From Crossaster papposus (lineage: Eukaryota; Echinodermata; Asteroidea; Velatida; Solasteridae), in NCBI GenBank assembly GCA_037893245.1, contig JBAIAA010000118.1:930001-994000 (forward strand): a stretch of 64,000 nt of DNA, read 5' to 3'. The position numbers and the translations under genes were made by a program. The notes under the pieces are model-generated. The model had not been told where the DNA came from, made no database searches, and worked only from the letters and a program-made list of their open reading frames with translations. This document shows positions 1-11,164 of the stretch, in pieces. The number at the start of each line of letters is the position of its first letter. The stretch's first letter is position 1.

Positions 1-60
1 ACTGTGTGAGTGAATTTTCACTCGAATGGAGTGAATTGTCACTCTTTGGAAATCAACATA
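1..60. repeat. Fragment of GAGTGA-type MITE (family H)
   Basis: Alternating GAGTGAATT and TTCACTC motifs and CACTCTTTGGAAAT match the interior and end of the family H copies at 4969 and 37428. Only an end is present because the window starts here. Confidence 0.35.
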
Positions 61-303
61 TAGCCCTTTCTCACGTGTGGGCTTCTGCTCCAGGCTGGAG
101 CAGTATTCTGCTGCAGAAAAGACTAAGCTTAATTGCGTGGACAATCGTAAGGTCTTGGCAGAGGCTCCAAAGGTCGTAACAGCGAGAAGTCGGATAAGCG
201 AGACCCTTGATGTCACCTTGGCCTTAACTTCGGTAAATGTATGCTGAGGTGTGCGGTACAGTAGGATTCAGGCGTGCGATTATTAGCACTTCTTAGGAAG
301 CTT

Positions 304-667
304 TTAGGCGTGCGATGGTGTGGGGGTGCGATCGCACGCCTCAAATTGCTTTGGGGCTTGCTGGAGTGGAACTCCAGGCGTTTGTGTTGTCAACAAGCAC
401 ACCCAGTTATCCTTTTGCTTCTCTGTTGTTAAGATGTATGCCGCTGACAATGTCTTGCCAATGTTGAGCTTCCACCTCTGGAGGTAGTCTACCAAGGTGC
501 CCATGTAGTGGTTGATACCCTGTTCCATCGCCTTCCATGTTGGTCGTTGCAACATAATGGTCAGGTGGTCCGCGTAGCCGTAATTTCGGGATGTTGTATC
601 CGACAGAACGTATGTAGATGCTAAACAGCATCGGCGATGAATCCAACAGAGTCCTGCGGGACACCAA
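304..667 (-). pseudogene. Non-LTR retrotransposon reverse transcriptase fragment, frameshifted
   Basis: Decayed piece of a LINE-type reverse transcriptase (jockey/CR1-like style), which would have copied element RNA into DNA at a nick. On the minus strand, the frame from 667 gives SPMLFSIYIRS, matching the family's 'SxLxPxLFxxYxxD' segment. The frame then shifts near 580 to YADH at about 564 (catalytic YADD with the last Asp replaced by His), followed by LVDYLQRWKLNIGKT, the usual 'WxLxxNxxKT' thumb motif. It shifts back near 440 to HLNNREAKG. Two frameshifts, the YADH change and a length of only about 120 codons show it is dead. No endonuclease, 5' end or 3' tail is visible nearby. Clade assignment is tentative; the RT identity is fairly sure. 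Confidence 0.72.
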
Positions 668-772
668 GTTATATTGACAAAATTATATTGTCAACATTTT
701 TTTAAAGAAGGTGTCATTAATATAAAATTATCCACTTAACAGTGTAGGTAATGGGAATAAAAAGGGTTGGGT

Positions 773-792
773 GGGGGGGGGGGGGGGGGGGG
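773..792. repeat. Poly-G tract, 20 G
   Basis: Uninterrupted run of 20 G in an AT-rich context. Confidence 0.95.
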
Positions 793-1101
793 TGCAGCAC
801 ACGACACAAAAGTCAATTTAAATAGAAGTTTGTTCTTATACCTCTTCATTTTGTCATCTTCTCAATTCTTTCATAACTGCTTCAGTCTTTGTCCTTAACT
901 GTTCCACAGGAGCTTTTATGACCAGGCAAATCTAATTCATGACCTTAACAACATAAAAAGAAAAACAGTTATTTGTCTGGATGAATGGAAAAACAAATAC
1001 AGTTTAAGTTTGCACTTTTTCTTCTCATAGGATATTTTTTAAACATAAATTCAGTTGACCAAATTGTGAACATTTTTAATGAAGGTGTGATTCACGGATG
1101 T

Positions 1102-1168
1102 TTAGCAAACTATAGTTTACACCGGCAATTGCTGCTTAGCAAACTATAGTTGACACCAGCAATTGCAC
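1102..1168 (+). repeat. Two-copy tandem duplication, ~34-bp unit
   Basis: The unit AGCAAACTATAGTT(T/G)ACACC followed by (G/A)GCAATTGC occurs twice in a row with two or three mismatches. Confidence 0.8.
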
Positions 1169-1705
1169 ACCAGTTGGTCTGTTTTAGGATAATTACAATG
1201 GTCACCACTCTTACGCTTATAGACACCATCTCAGGTGTCGGATTATTTGGCTTCATTCAAGAAGACTGAAAAAAGAAAATGTAAATCACACGGTTAACTT
1301 TGTACTGGTACAAATTAATTTATCATGATAACGAAGTTTGTTTTCACGTATACAAGTCGTTTTTTTATTGAGCAAAATGTCATAAACAACTTGATTGTGG
1401 AGGCGACTTTATTCTTTCTAAATTCATATTTGAGCCGTACACTATAGTTTAGACATTTCATCTGAGCAAAAGATTTTGAGAAATTCGAAATAAATATATA
1501 TTTTTTTTCTTGATGTTTATAAAGAAATATCACATAAATCTTCAGTTAGATATTTGCTTCATTGAATTTATCTAGGTCTATGTACTACATTTTATTTGAT
1601 AAAAGTAAAAACAGGTGATAGAATGACTAATCAAATCAAACATCTGAAAGAGAAACTTACATCGGTATGTTTGTCAGCTCCAACAGTTGGTGGTTAAAAC
1701 TTGTT

Positions 1706-2112
1706 TTAAAGGGATCGTATACGTTTGGTAATTGGAACCCACTGTTTGTTTCAATCCTATATAGTTATAGATATACAGTTGTATACCATCAAACTAACCT
1801 GTGAAAATTTCATTTCAAAAGGTGGTAGCGATTTTGAGATATTGCCGAAAATCTGAAGCGGTTATGTCCACGTAGGAAGAATAATCTGCATTGGAATACA
1901 CAATCTGAGAAACGTCACTGCAGTAACGCTTCTCATCAGATTCAAATTTTGGGGAATAAAAAGTGATATCTTTTTCCATAACCGCAGTACTTCGAAGTGA
2001 AAAGTTTCAAAAAATGCATTACACTATCCAAAGCTGCTGTACTTCTTACCAAGTAAGTTTTTATTGCCATTAATTTTTTGGAGTAATTACCAAACGTATA
2101 CGATCCCTTTAA
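1706..2112 (+). mobile_element. Family A MITE, copy 1 (TTAA target)
   Basis: About 407 bp. Both ends carry the inverted repeat AGGGATCGTATACGTTTGG, flanked by TTAA at 1706-1709 and 2109-2112. It carries no transposase. Six other copies lie at 5230, 24553, 25976, 27589, 35636 and 56937. TTAA duplications are typical of piggyBac and Kolobok elements; the AGGG start favours Kolobok-like, by inference. The inner half contains a smaller inverted pair, GAGAAACGTCACTGCAGTAA followed by CGCTTCTCAGATT. Confidence 0.9.
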
Positions 2113-3126
2113 CGGCTGGACCAGAATACGTGGCTCATGCATTCACTTGCTGACGTACTTGCAATGTGCATTCCAAACTTGACCCATATAGGTCGCACGT
2201 CCATTGGTCATTGAACGGTCTACCTTCTGAGACCATTATTGTTTTATTACGCAGTAAACTTGACTTGAACTCACTTCTTGTGTCCGCCATTCACAAGGAC
2301 ACATTATTGGGCACATTATTCTCACCATTTATATTTGTGCTGCGTAATGAACTGACTCAATACAAGCGATCTGTGTTGAAACTGACATCACGTGGTTGTT
2401 TTTAACACCGTGACGTATACAGTGGTTATTTAGTGTTAAATTCTCAATTTTGTTTCTAAATCCTAATTAATCAATTAACATTTTGTTAACACAATTGTAG
2501 TTTTTTGTGAATAACCCAAAGAAAAGAAGTAGGAAAACAAAAGAAATGTTACATTTTGTAAAACCTATCTCATAAAACCTTATATTTAAAAACAGTCATG
2601 TGCTTAATATTGTCACATCATGAGTGTTTTAATAAAAAATATAGGGTATATGTTTTAAACATGGGACGCGTTCTCATTTTTAAAGTTTATCATTTCACTC
2701 TAAAAAAATTATACGAGGATACTGTTACCTATATAAAATATATTAGAGGGTTTTCCAACCAATTCAAGGGTAGATTATGACCAACAGAGATTTAAGTGAA
2801 AATTCTCAACAGACCTTTGGTTAGTAAATAGTAAGTAACCTAATAAACAATTCATTATTATTTGGTTTAAAATTTTATTGCCGAAAGAAAAAGACAGTTT
2901 TGACCCTAAAGACGGCCGAAGTTACTAATTCGTCGCAAAAATTGTAACCACGCATTGGGATCAGATCATACCAAAAGACTGGTTAAAATAATAATCAAGA
3001 AATAATATATATTGGCCAAATAAAATTGATTATTTTTAACCAATAATTATTTCTTGTTAAATTGTAGTCCATCACAAGTCCGGTCACTAGGTAAACTACA
3101 AGTCTCATATCAAGTACAGTCACAAC
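2113..3126. other. AT-rich non-coding stretch
   Basis: No recognisable gene or repeat. Short frames at 2166-2405 and 2598-2780 show no motif. Around 2980-3060, ATTATTTCTTG-type sequence occurs in both orientations, suggesting an old small palindromic element without clear ends. Confidence 0.4.
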
Positions 3127-3488
3127 TTAAAGGTAGGATACACCGTTGGTAATTGCTTGAATTATCGTGAATGGGTGGATTTTGGGGGTTGTATTTTATA
3201 GTAGGCCTAAATATTGTTTAACTGACCTTTCCAAAGTTTTACAATCGTGTTTACCGAGGAAAGCAAGAAAAACAGCGTTCGTTTTTAACCGGCGTCGGGC
3301 AGTGGTTCTTATGTTGCTTTTGGGTTTTTTTGCGATCGCCGTTTTTATAAAAAAAAAATTTCGGAACAATTATAGGATATCAATTGCAATAATTTTTGCT
3401 GGATGCCTACAATCATTATTTACTTTCAAAATGTATAATTCGGTAGTAAAATGTTTCGAGATCTGCAAATGGTGCATCCTACCTTTAA
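3127..3488 (+). mobile_element. Family B MITE, copy 1 (TTAA target)
   Basis: Starts TTAAAGGTAGGATACACC and ends with the inverted form ATCCTACCTTTAA, with TTAA at 3127-3130 and 3485-3488. Interior landmarks shared with the other copies are TTTTACAATC..TG, the GCGATCGCCG core and GGATGCCTACAATCATTATT. The 160-codon frame at 3167-3649 runs through this element and the following poly-G, so I do not call it a gene. Confidence 0.9.
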
Positions 3489-3503
3489 AGGAATTATGTG
3501 AAC

Positions 3504-3524
3504 GGGGGGGGGGGGGGGGGGGGG
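3504..3524. repeat. Poly-G tract, 21 G
   Basis: 21 consecutive G, 15 bp downstream of family B copy 1. Confidence 0.95.
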
Positions 3525-3598
3525 CACCAAAGTTGACCCAAAGACAGGCTGTACTTCTGGCGCGAAAAGACAGTTGTGTTGGAGTTTGTCACTTGAAC

Positions 3599-3623
3599 CA
3601 TAGAGAAAGGACCTTTCTCTATG
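3599..3623. repeat. Short perfect hairpin
   Basis: CATAGAGAAAGG and CCTTTCTCTATG form 12-bp perfect arms around a single A. No poly-T follows, so a terminator role is not supported. Confidence 0.7.
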
Positions 3624-3732
3624 AGTCAACCATGAAAGAGGTCCTATGAGTTTGTCACAGTTCAGTTGAATGGCTTGTGACATACCTGCGCTCTGTCTGG
3701 TGCACTGTAAAACCAATTACCGTAACTAACTG

Positions 3733-3979
3733 GGGGAAATTTCATAAAACCTGTAAGCACAAGAATGTGCTTAGCATGAGGTAATTCTTCCTTGGGGAAA
3801 AAACAAGGTTACAAATGCAATATTCAGGTGATGTTTATCGTTTGTAACTGATATTCAACTGTTTTTCTTGCTTAGCATGAAAAGTACATGGAGATTTGGC
3901 TGGTAACCTGTTTTTACAAAGCAAAACTATTTTTGTGCTAAGCAAATTTGTGTGCTTACACGTTTTGTGAAATTGGCCC
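3733..3979 (+). mobile_element. Family E MITE, copy 1 (CWG target)
   Basis: About 247 bp, diverged. The right end is AAATTGGCCC and the left is GGGGAAATTTCAT. Interior landmarks are TGCTTAGCATGA and TTTGGCTGGTAACCTG. Flanking triplets are CTG on the left and CTC on the right. Related copies lie at 16398, 27990, 28646, 34248, 44761 and 59760. Confidence 0.85.
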
Positions 3980-3982
3980 CTC

Positions 3983-4715
3983 GTCGTACTGCGTGCAGCA
4001 ATGAAAAGGGCTCTTAATTCTACGTATTGTTTTATTTACGGTCAGACCATAGTTGTATTTACTGATCAAACCGTATTTTTTGTCAGTGAAAAGTCTATAA
4101 ATTATACACCCTCTCTGGTCACTTGACTCGAAATCCGGGTTCTATAGTTTAATACTTTTTTAGGTTAAAATGCCATTATTCAGGTCAATCTGAAACGGAT
4201 TTGGTAAAAAAAATAAAAATAACAACCTCCATTTCTAACTTTGGTTTTTCACCTCTTCCCACCGACCTGACACCACACCGCATTATAGCCCATAACCCAG
4301 CACAAACTCAAGTCCCTGATAAATGACCCAAAACAAATCCCCCTTAAATTACAAAATAAAAGATATATGCGAGTTCGACGCGATCCCTAGGTCATAATTC
4401 CAAAGTGAAGTTACTCCTGGCTGGCTCGCCGCACATTAATAGGTGCAACGTGCCGGTTCAACGTTCAGATACCAGGTCGGTGTGAGCAGTGGTGGTCACA
4501 TGAATGCTGGGCTTTTCAGTCAGTGCACGTGACGGCTAAGCCTCAATATAATAACATTGATTTTTCCCAAGTAAATCTAGAGGTACGGTGTGCAAGGGAT
4601 CACGTCTGGCCAGTTTCTGGTTCCAATAATAACAGAATACTGCCCTCTATAGATTGAAATGAACCTGGTCCTCGATCTTTTACAATACATGCAGTGTAAT
4701 GGCCTTTCCGGAAAC
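3983..4715. other. Non-coding stretch without recognised features
   Basis: Nothing recognised except a diverged TTGACTCGAAAT and TCAATCTGAAAC segment (about 4126-4196) that resembles repeats at 25290-25450 and 37670-37735. Confidence 0.4.
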
Positions 4716-4718
4716 ATA

Positions 4719-4958
4719 GGGCCTTTTCAAAACCTTTGCTTCGTCTTCGGCTTTGGCTTCGCCTCCGAATTCCGAATTACTGAGAAGCAAATAGAAATTA
4801 AAGCAAATATAAATAGTCTAACTTTTGGGTTCATATCAGTAGATTGAATGTTTCTGAAGCACAACAGGCATCAAATTGTGGCAGGGGATCTCGCAGTTGG
4901 GAATCTTAAATCGCCTTAAGCCAAAGACGAAGACGAAGCCAGGGATTCGAAAAGGCCC
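4719..4958 (+). mobile_element. Family D MITE, copy 1, uninterrupted
   Basis: 240 bp with ends GGGCCTTTTC and GAAAAGGCCC, flanked on both sides by ATA (4716-4718 and 4959-4961), a 3-bp duplication. The interior has CTTCGGCTTTGGCTTCGCC near the left and its rough inverse near the right. This copy is the uninterrupted reference for the copy split by the foldback element at 29.3-32.6 kb. Confidence 0.85.
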
Positions 4959-4968
4959 ATAGCCTCCC

Positions 4969-5218
4969 TACTCTTCTCTTTAATATTTCCAAAGGTTAAA
5001 AAATCACTCTATTTGAGTGAAAATCCAATCCCACAATCTGAAACTAGTGGCCAGACGTTTTAGAGTAAAATTAATTCACTCAAAAAAGAACGGAGTCCAA
5101 TTCAATTCCACTAAAAGGTTGATTTGTTTTTCAGTGTATATTTCAATCTGAAATCAGAGTGATTTTCACTCTAAATTGTCTAGTCCCAATAGTTTCACTT
5201 GTTAGAATTTAGAGAGTA
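4969..5218. mobile_element. Family H MITE, copy 1
   Basis: Ends TACTCTTCTCTTTAAT and ATTTAGAGAGTA form an imperfect inverted repeat flanked by TA. The interior is full of CACTC and GAGTGA motifs. Related copies lie at 37428, 50458, 51195 and (partial) 42838. Confidence 0.7.
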
Positions 5219-5229
5219 TACCTACCGAT

Positions 5230-5626
5230 TTAAAGAGATCGTAAATACGTTTGGTAATTGGAACCCACTGTTTGTTTCAATCCTATATAGTTATAGATAT
5301 ATACCATAAAATTAACCTGTAAACATTTCATTTCAAAAGGTGGTAGCGATTTTGAGATATTGCCGAAAATCTGGAGCGGTTATGTCCACGCAGGAAGAAT
5401 AATCTGCATTGGAATACACAATCTTAGAAACGTCACTGTTGTAACGCTTCTCAGATTCAAATGTTTGGAGATAAAAAGTGATATCTTTTTCCATAACCGC
5501 AGTACTTCGAAGTGAAAAGTTTCTAAAAATGCATTATACTATCCAAAGCTGCTGTACTTCTTACCAAGTAAGTTTTTATTGCCATTAATTGTTGGAGTAA
5601 TTACCAAACGTATACGATCCCTTTAA
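5230..5626 (+). mobile_element. Family A MITE, copy 2
   Basis: TTAA at 5230-5233 and 5623-5626. Same interior order as copy 1 with small deletions, and a degenerate left end (AGAGATCGTAAATACG). Confidence 0.9.
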
Positions 5627-5989
5627 CGAGTAAAGATAGAACAGGTATACCAAATAACCTGTGAAATTATTTCGTCCAGAACGGTATCATTCGGGGGCAA
5701 AACACAATCACTGAATGGCACAGTTTGTACGTGCGTTAGCAATGGAATCCAGTTGCGAGACCCGAAAAATTGTCCACGGTTTCTCTGTTTCTTCAAAATG
5801 GACACTTTAAATATTTTTTATATTTTTTTGGAAGAGTTAAATTTTGTTTGCTTTTACATATAACAGTTGATATTTAAACAAATTAAACACATTTCTGTCA
5901 ATTATGACGTTTTTAAGCATGTCTTTTACATTTTGACCTAAACAAGCTGCCAAATAACATTAAAAAAAACTGCCAAAAACATAACTAAC
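5627..5989. other. Non-coding stretch
   Basis: AT-rich, with no feature recognised. The 60-codon minus frame at 5623-5805 starts in the family A end and has no motif. Confidence 0.4.
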
Positions 5990-7012
5990 GTACACTGCAA
6001 TTTTATTTTGTAATGTTATTTTGTAAAATGTAATCACAGACCTTTTGTTATTATAAAAAAAGAATAACAGACAAATTTGTTTGAGCAAAATACAGATAAA
6101 CCGTAAAACGCTAAATATGGGATGTCCATTTGTTTTATGTTTACAGCCAGCAACAATTATTACAGTTTTTTGTTTTTGAGAATTTTAAGAAGCAGATTCT
6201 TACTAATTTGTGTATATTTAAATAAGTATCCCCGCTTTATTCTCGTTCACCTGTTGTTCATACGCGCGTTGTTCGTACATGTACAATGTATAAATACACA
6301 AATATGCAAAGTTGACGCACGCGCATTGGTGAACAAAAACAACGATTTATGATTATACGTACAAAATAATAGTACGCGCATAACCTAAAAAATGTGTTCA
6401 GAAAATGATTTTTGTTTACAATGCTTGCCCATCAAAAAGTATCCTGTAGGCCTATCTGCAAGTTAAAGCTGTGAAAACCCAGTACAATGTTGTGGCCTCC
6501 CCGTTCCACCGTTCCGCAAGAAAGATAAGAGAAGCTGGTCCTGAAGCAGAACACGACAGGCAGGGCGATGAATCCCCGCCTTCCTGAAAAGCTTGTGGGT
6601 GGAGAAGCCGATTCCTGTGAAATGAGCGCCCATTTCCTCCTGCAAATTGAGCGAAGCCACCCCGTAAACAATGTATAAACATAACAAAATGTGTAGGCCT
6701 AAAAATACCAAAATATGTAATTTTGCTGAATCTGCTTTCTTAAATTTTGCAGATATCTTAAAAGTAAAAAAAACCATAGTCCCACAGAAAACACTGGACG
6801 CCGTTATAGCATTTTACGGTTTCTCTGTATTTTGTCCCAATAAATAGGTCTGTTATTAACGTTTACAACATTTTTTATATTTTTATAATAACAACCAAAT
6901 ATGTAATTACATTTTACAAATTTACAGTTAAATGAAATAACAGAAAGTACTGGCTATACTCTGTTGCCAGCAGTTTTTCTGTAAAATTACACAGCAATTT
7001 CTACAGGTGTAT
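5990..7012. mobile_element. ~1-kb element with long imperfect inverted repeats
   Basis: A left arm (about 5990-6130) and right arm (about 6785-7012) are imperfect inverse copies. Both contain TTGTAAAATGTAAT, TTGTTATTATAAAAA, AATAACAGAC and CAAAATACAGA(T/G)AAACCGTAAAA. The ~650-bp centre has overlapping minus-strand frames (6432-6777) with no recognisable domain. No clear target duplication was found, so the exact ends are uncertain. Confidence 0.6.
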
Positions 7013-7181
7013 AGTATCCACTGAGCTGAAACCTAAGATTTCGAGCACTTTTGTTGCTTCAAACGAGACAAAGAAGTACAAAAAGCATGGCCCTACTTAC
7101 CTTTAAAGGAACTAATTTCGAGAGCAATATTTATTTAAAAGGTCTTTAACAGTAGAAAACAAGCGTTAGGCTATTAGTATT

Positions 7182-7466
7182 TATTATTTGCCCTCCTACG
7201 ATAATGAAACCAAGGATTCCTCAAAAGGGCCCTCAAGGCACTGTAGCTCGCAAGCCTAAAGAAACCTGTAGAGAGAAGACAACAAGAAGTTACACTTTTT
7301 AGAAATGGGAGGAAAAACCCAGAAGAATATTCTGAGGAGAAAACCCACGTAATCGCAGCATGGGACTGAAAACATAATCCACATTAGCCGTGGGGCGAGA
7401 TGATTCGAACATGTGTCACAGCGGTGCATAGAAGGCGAGGAACGAACCGCTATGCCAACCTAACTC
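7182..7466 (-). mobile_element. tRNA-derived SINE, copy 2
   Basis: On the minus strand it begins near 7466 with GGTTGGCATAGCGGTTCGTT (A-box region), then GTTCGAATCATC (B-box region), a body with GTGGGTTTTCTCCTCAGAAT and CTTCTTGTTGTCTTCTCTCT, and an AAT-type tail near 7182. It matches the SINE at 49102-49395 along its whole length with about 20% divergence. The tRNA-like head indicates Pol III transcription and LINE-dependent mobility. Confidence 0.85.
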
Positions 7467-8587
7467 TCAACTTTACAAAACTCTACCTTGGAAAGCAATG
7501 CTAAATTTAAAACCTATAATTATGGGAGCAAACAACCTATACAGATAAGGGTTAATAACTGTGGAAAGAGGCGACTTCAATAATTGTGCCAATTGCCAAT
7601 TTGCAGAGGGAGGGGAACTTGGGATGGGGTGCCTCATTTCCTGGAGGAAGCAATCGTTGGATTTGGTGAAAATCTCACTCGGAAGAAGAGCGAGTCTCCT
7701 ATAAAACCACTCTAAATAAGTAGTTTGTCAGTCTTTCGAGGAGCCACTCATTACGAAGGACAACTGAGGGCTGAGAAACTATATGTTCACAGGTACAAGA
7801 TGTAACTAGGTAAACAACTTCAGTAGACTAAAGACTTGTGTAAACAAAGGCCAAACTTCTCTTTGGTCTTCGGACATTTCTCGGTATGCTGTCTTTGGAT
7901 CCTGAAACGTGTGGAAGTGCTGAAGTGGTGTGCTTGAACATATCAAGTTGTACTTTCAGCTCTGGGTATTTTTGTACCGTACAACTAGTGAACTATCAAC
8001 CTTTCCTGACATGATCATCTACCCATACAAATTTATCACGAAACATTGTAAATGTGTGTCCCTCAGCTCAAAATACGATTAGTTTTCGTAGGACCCGTGC
8101 AATTATTTCAGAAAAGAAATCACTGGTACATGTATTATCGTCATGTTTTGTAAGGTAAACCGACAAAATGTATATTATGTTTTGGCAATGAAACCTATAA
8201 TAATATGAACCAAATATGGGACATAATAAAGGTATGGTTGGCTTCTCAAATCGATACTGACTGAAATGGTTGAAAGTAGTTCGGATTGTTGAAATAAATT
8301 ATGAAAATCATCTTAATATTAGCACGGTAATCTTGATCCTGTTACCCGTCCGTCCCCCCGGGAATTACGCCCCTGCCTAAAACTAAAGGTTAAACGCTAC
8401 ATTTTTGTCAAGCAAACAATGGAATTGAGTTCACAACCTGGGGCAAGGGTATAATTATGTGGTATTGTTTGAGTACAAAGCTATAAGTCACGCAGATATA
8501 CACTGCTCTGATAACATTGAATGTCGAGCGCATGACTTACCCGATCTTTGATACAACTATGATCATCACAAAAAGTATCAGACACTT
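7467..8587. other. Non-coding stretch
   Basis: No gene seen. A weak family H fragment (CTCACTCGGAAG and AAAACCACTCTAAAT) lies at about 7667-7740. The remainder is unique within this window. Confidence 0.4.
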
Positions 8588-8725
8588 AACAATGAGCCAA
8601 TAATTAACAGCCCGAAAGTGTATGGATTAATCGAAGCAAATAACCCAGTGCGTATTTTGACACCTCGATTGTTGAGATACGATGTTGCGGAGCGGGGTTA
8701 TTGTCATTCCAATGGTCGTAGATCC
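8588..8725 (+). repeat. Dispersed repeat Q, copy 1
   Basis: AGTGTATGGATTAATCGAAG, then TATTTTGACACCTCGATTG and AATGGTCGTAGATCC, match 18764-18908 in the opposite orientation at about 80-85%. Family unknown. Confidence 0.75.
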
Positions 8726-9082
8726 AATTATCAAAAAATAATAGGCTATAAGGCTTGAAATAAAAGTTAGACATTTTTTAGAGACCAGAAATTATATTTG
8801 GCTGAAGAGCGCCCACAAACAGTAGCGTTTACGTACATACTGTGGATAGTTCCTTAAATTTGTATTCGTGTAGAAAAGAAAAGAGTTACAATTCAGCAAC
8901 ACAACAATAGGTTGGTTGGTGGTTGCTACAACTGCCACTACGTTTTAATTTAAATTTAAATTAATACAAACAATCGCATTCTTCACTATTCTTAAATTTC
9001 ACGGAGGGCCTTCATTAGTAGTGCCTTCAAGTCATGTTATTGTTATTCGGATATGGCTCGCCTTCTATAGTCTCCGTTCAAG
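8726..9082. other. Non-coding stretch
   Basis: AT-rich. A segment near 8835-8875 loosely resembles repeat G (38580), sharing TACTGTGGA and TTCGTGTAG. Nothing else recognised. Confidence 0.35.
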
Positions 9083-9610
9083 GTAGTCCAGCGGATAAGT
9101 GCAAAAATGTGAAGGTTTCGTGCACTTTGTGGTAAAAGCATGAAACTTGGCACACATGTACTTTGTACCAAAACATGAAATTTTTGATATAGTGCCATCT
9201 CTGAATTGACCTGTGGTGGCCTTGGCGGCCATTTTCCAAAATGGCCGCCATTTCTGATATAAAACTACATAACTCGGAAAGTAAGAGGCATAGAATCTTC
9301 ATTCCAGTGGCTATGTATATGTTTTCCCTGTCCAACAGTTCAAAAAATGCATTATTGAGCGTGTCAGATGATTGGGTCCGCCATTTTCAAAATGGCGTCC
9401 TCATTTTCCAAAATGGCCGCCATTTCTGATATAAAACTACATAACTCGGAAAGTAAGAGGCCTAGAATCTTCATTCCAGTGGCTATGTATATGTTTTCCG
9501 TGTCCAACAGTTCAAAAAAATGCCTTATTGAGTGTGTCAGACGATTGGGTCCGCCATTTTCAAAATGGCTTCCTTATTCTTCAAAATGGCCGGCGTCCTT
9601 ATTCTTCAAA
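9083..9610 (+). repeat. Left arm of a large inverted pair, built of 172-bp tandem units
   Basis: Begins GTAGTCCAGCGGATAAG and runs into tandem units of 172 bp starting at about 9236 and 9408, with a partial third from about 9581. Each unit has AAAATGGCCGCCATTTCTG, GGCTATGTATATGTTTTCC and CGCCATTTTCAAAATGGC. The arm is the inverse of 12500-13022. Minus-strand frames here (9078-9335) are repeat artefacts. Confidence 0.85.
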
Positions 9611-10237
9611 ATGGCAGTCCTGCAGCCCAAAATACTGTATTAAAGAACTCAACGGCATTCATGGTGAAAGAAATTAGGTTATAAGGGTCAGTCACTTTCA
9701 CATAGGTATACATGTACTAACAATACCTCCGGACCACAGTATCTGTCATTTTTAAAGATGGCGTCCTATCCCCTATGGTGGCCCTTCAAAAATGTAGAAA
9801 CTATATAGCTGTAGCCTACACATATTGCAAGTTTGGAAATAATGGGATTATGCTAGATCTTAAAAAAACCAAATCGTGTTTATTGGGAAGCAGCGTAATC
9901 ATACATGTTACTTACGTTTTTTTTAATTTTTAGAACGATTATCGGTCACCTGGGAAGGACATTAACGTGAAGGACGTGTAATACTGGGTTTTATGGAATT
10001 TTCTTTATTTTTCTGTGAGACTATTTTTTAATTCTAATGGAGTGCTTTTGCAAGAAGGTATAGCACAGAGAAACCGGTTTATGCAGGCATACTTCAAGGA
10101 ATGATCAGTTTATTTATTTTTATTTGTTTGGATCAATTCTAGAGTTAGCTGCAGTGAATCAGAACTCATTCTATGTGGGAAGGGGAGGGTGATTATGGGA
10201 GTTGTCACAAGTCAGAACTTTTTCTCATCGTTTTCGT
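9611..10237. other. Interior of the 9-13 kb composite, no gene
   Basis: Includes another AAGATGGCGTCC (about 9757). Otherwise nothing recognised. Confidence 0.4.
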
Positions 10238-10800
10238 TATTTTTTTTGGAGATGCTGAAGCAGTTCTGCTGCGTGAAGTATCATTGGATTGTAGATGTGT
10301 GGCTGGTCTGCAGAGATAAATCTGTATAATTTATGATGTGCTGGTATGCCAGCAGTGTGGTTGCGTAACTATCCCGCCCAGAGCGTAATTCTTAATTTAA
10401 GTTTTTTTTGCTAGTGATATACGCTTCATGGGAGGTCAGTTCAGGCCACATTTTTTCCCGCGAGATTGCAGTCTGTAGGAAGGGGGGGGGGGGGGGGGGG
10501 GGTGTTTCTTGTACAAGTTTCAAAAGAACCCCTCCGTGCTTTTTCGTTATTTTTTTGAGACGCGGAAAAGGTTCTGCTGACAAGTATCATATGGATTGTA
10601 TTTGTGACTGGTCTGCAGGGATAGATCTGTAATTGTACGTTAACTAGTGGGTATGCTAGAAAATGGTTGTTTGACTGGTCTCTCCAGAGCGTAGTTCTTA
10701 ACTCTTTTTTTCCCTTTTTGTGTAAGACACGCATCTGGGGGTCAGTTCTAGCCACATTATCTCTGCTAGATGACAGTCCGTGGTTGGAGTTCGTGGACGG
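10238..10800. repeat. Two diverged tandem units of ~304 bp
   Basis: TTTTCGTTATTTTTT, TTCTGCTG, AAGTATCAT, GGATTGTA, CTGGTCTGCAG and CAGAGCGTA.TTCTTAA recur in the same order at about 10238 and 10542. They lie downstream of the Penelope-like coding remnant on its strand, so they could be part of that element's 3' region. Confidence 0.6.
10482..10502. repeat. Poly-G tract, 21 G
   Basis: 21 consecutive G inside the ~304-bp repeats. The equivalent place in the other unit is GGGAAGGGGAGGG (about 10178). Confidence 0.95.
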
Positions 10801-11120
10801 GCAAATACATCAAACGTCTGCAGGCCAATTGGGTTAGACATTCCCTAAAAGCGGGAGTTTCAAACCCTGTCTCTGGTTTTGGCAAGGCGATGACTGGTTT
10901 GTGTATTCCAACAGTGGTCCCTTTGTTTTTAGTTCACACAGTGATTGATTATTACCGGTGATAATATGCCGTCCCCTCTTTTTTCCCTTTTTTGGAAGGG
11001 GAGCAGGGCATATTTTCTGTGCTATATCATGCACGTCATCAGTCACCTTCTTATATAGTTCATTTTCCTTTCCTTGTTTTTATTTGTGTGTCGGTTGATA
11101 TGACACGTGGCAAGGACAAA
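10801..11120. other. Non-coding stretch next to the Penelope-like remnant
   Basis: No gene recognised. It ends at a poly-G tract 20 bp from the stop codon of the reverse transcriptase remnant. Confidence 0.4.
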
Positions 11121-11144
11121 GGGGGGGGGGGGGGGGGGGGGGGG
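11121..11144. repeat. Poly-G tract, 24 G
   Basis: 24 consecutive G, the longest run in the window. Confidence 0.95.
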
Positions 11145-11164
11145 TTTGACTTATTTATTTTGTT

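Larger units (their letters stand above)
668..1705. other. AT-rich non-coding stretch
   Basis: No gene recognised. It holds a poly-G tract (773-792) and a short tandem duplication (1102-1168), annotated separately. The 72-codon minus-strand frame at 1315-1533 is lysine/phenylalanine-rich, as expected by chance in AT-rich DNA. Confidence 0.5.

Noticed and set aside
3167..3649. 160-codon plus-strand frame, the longest in the window
   Set aside because: It runs through family B copy 1 and a 21-G tract (giving poly-glycine). Other family B copies do not conserve the frame.
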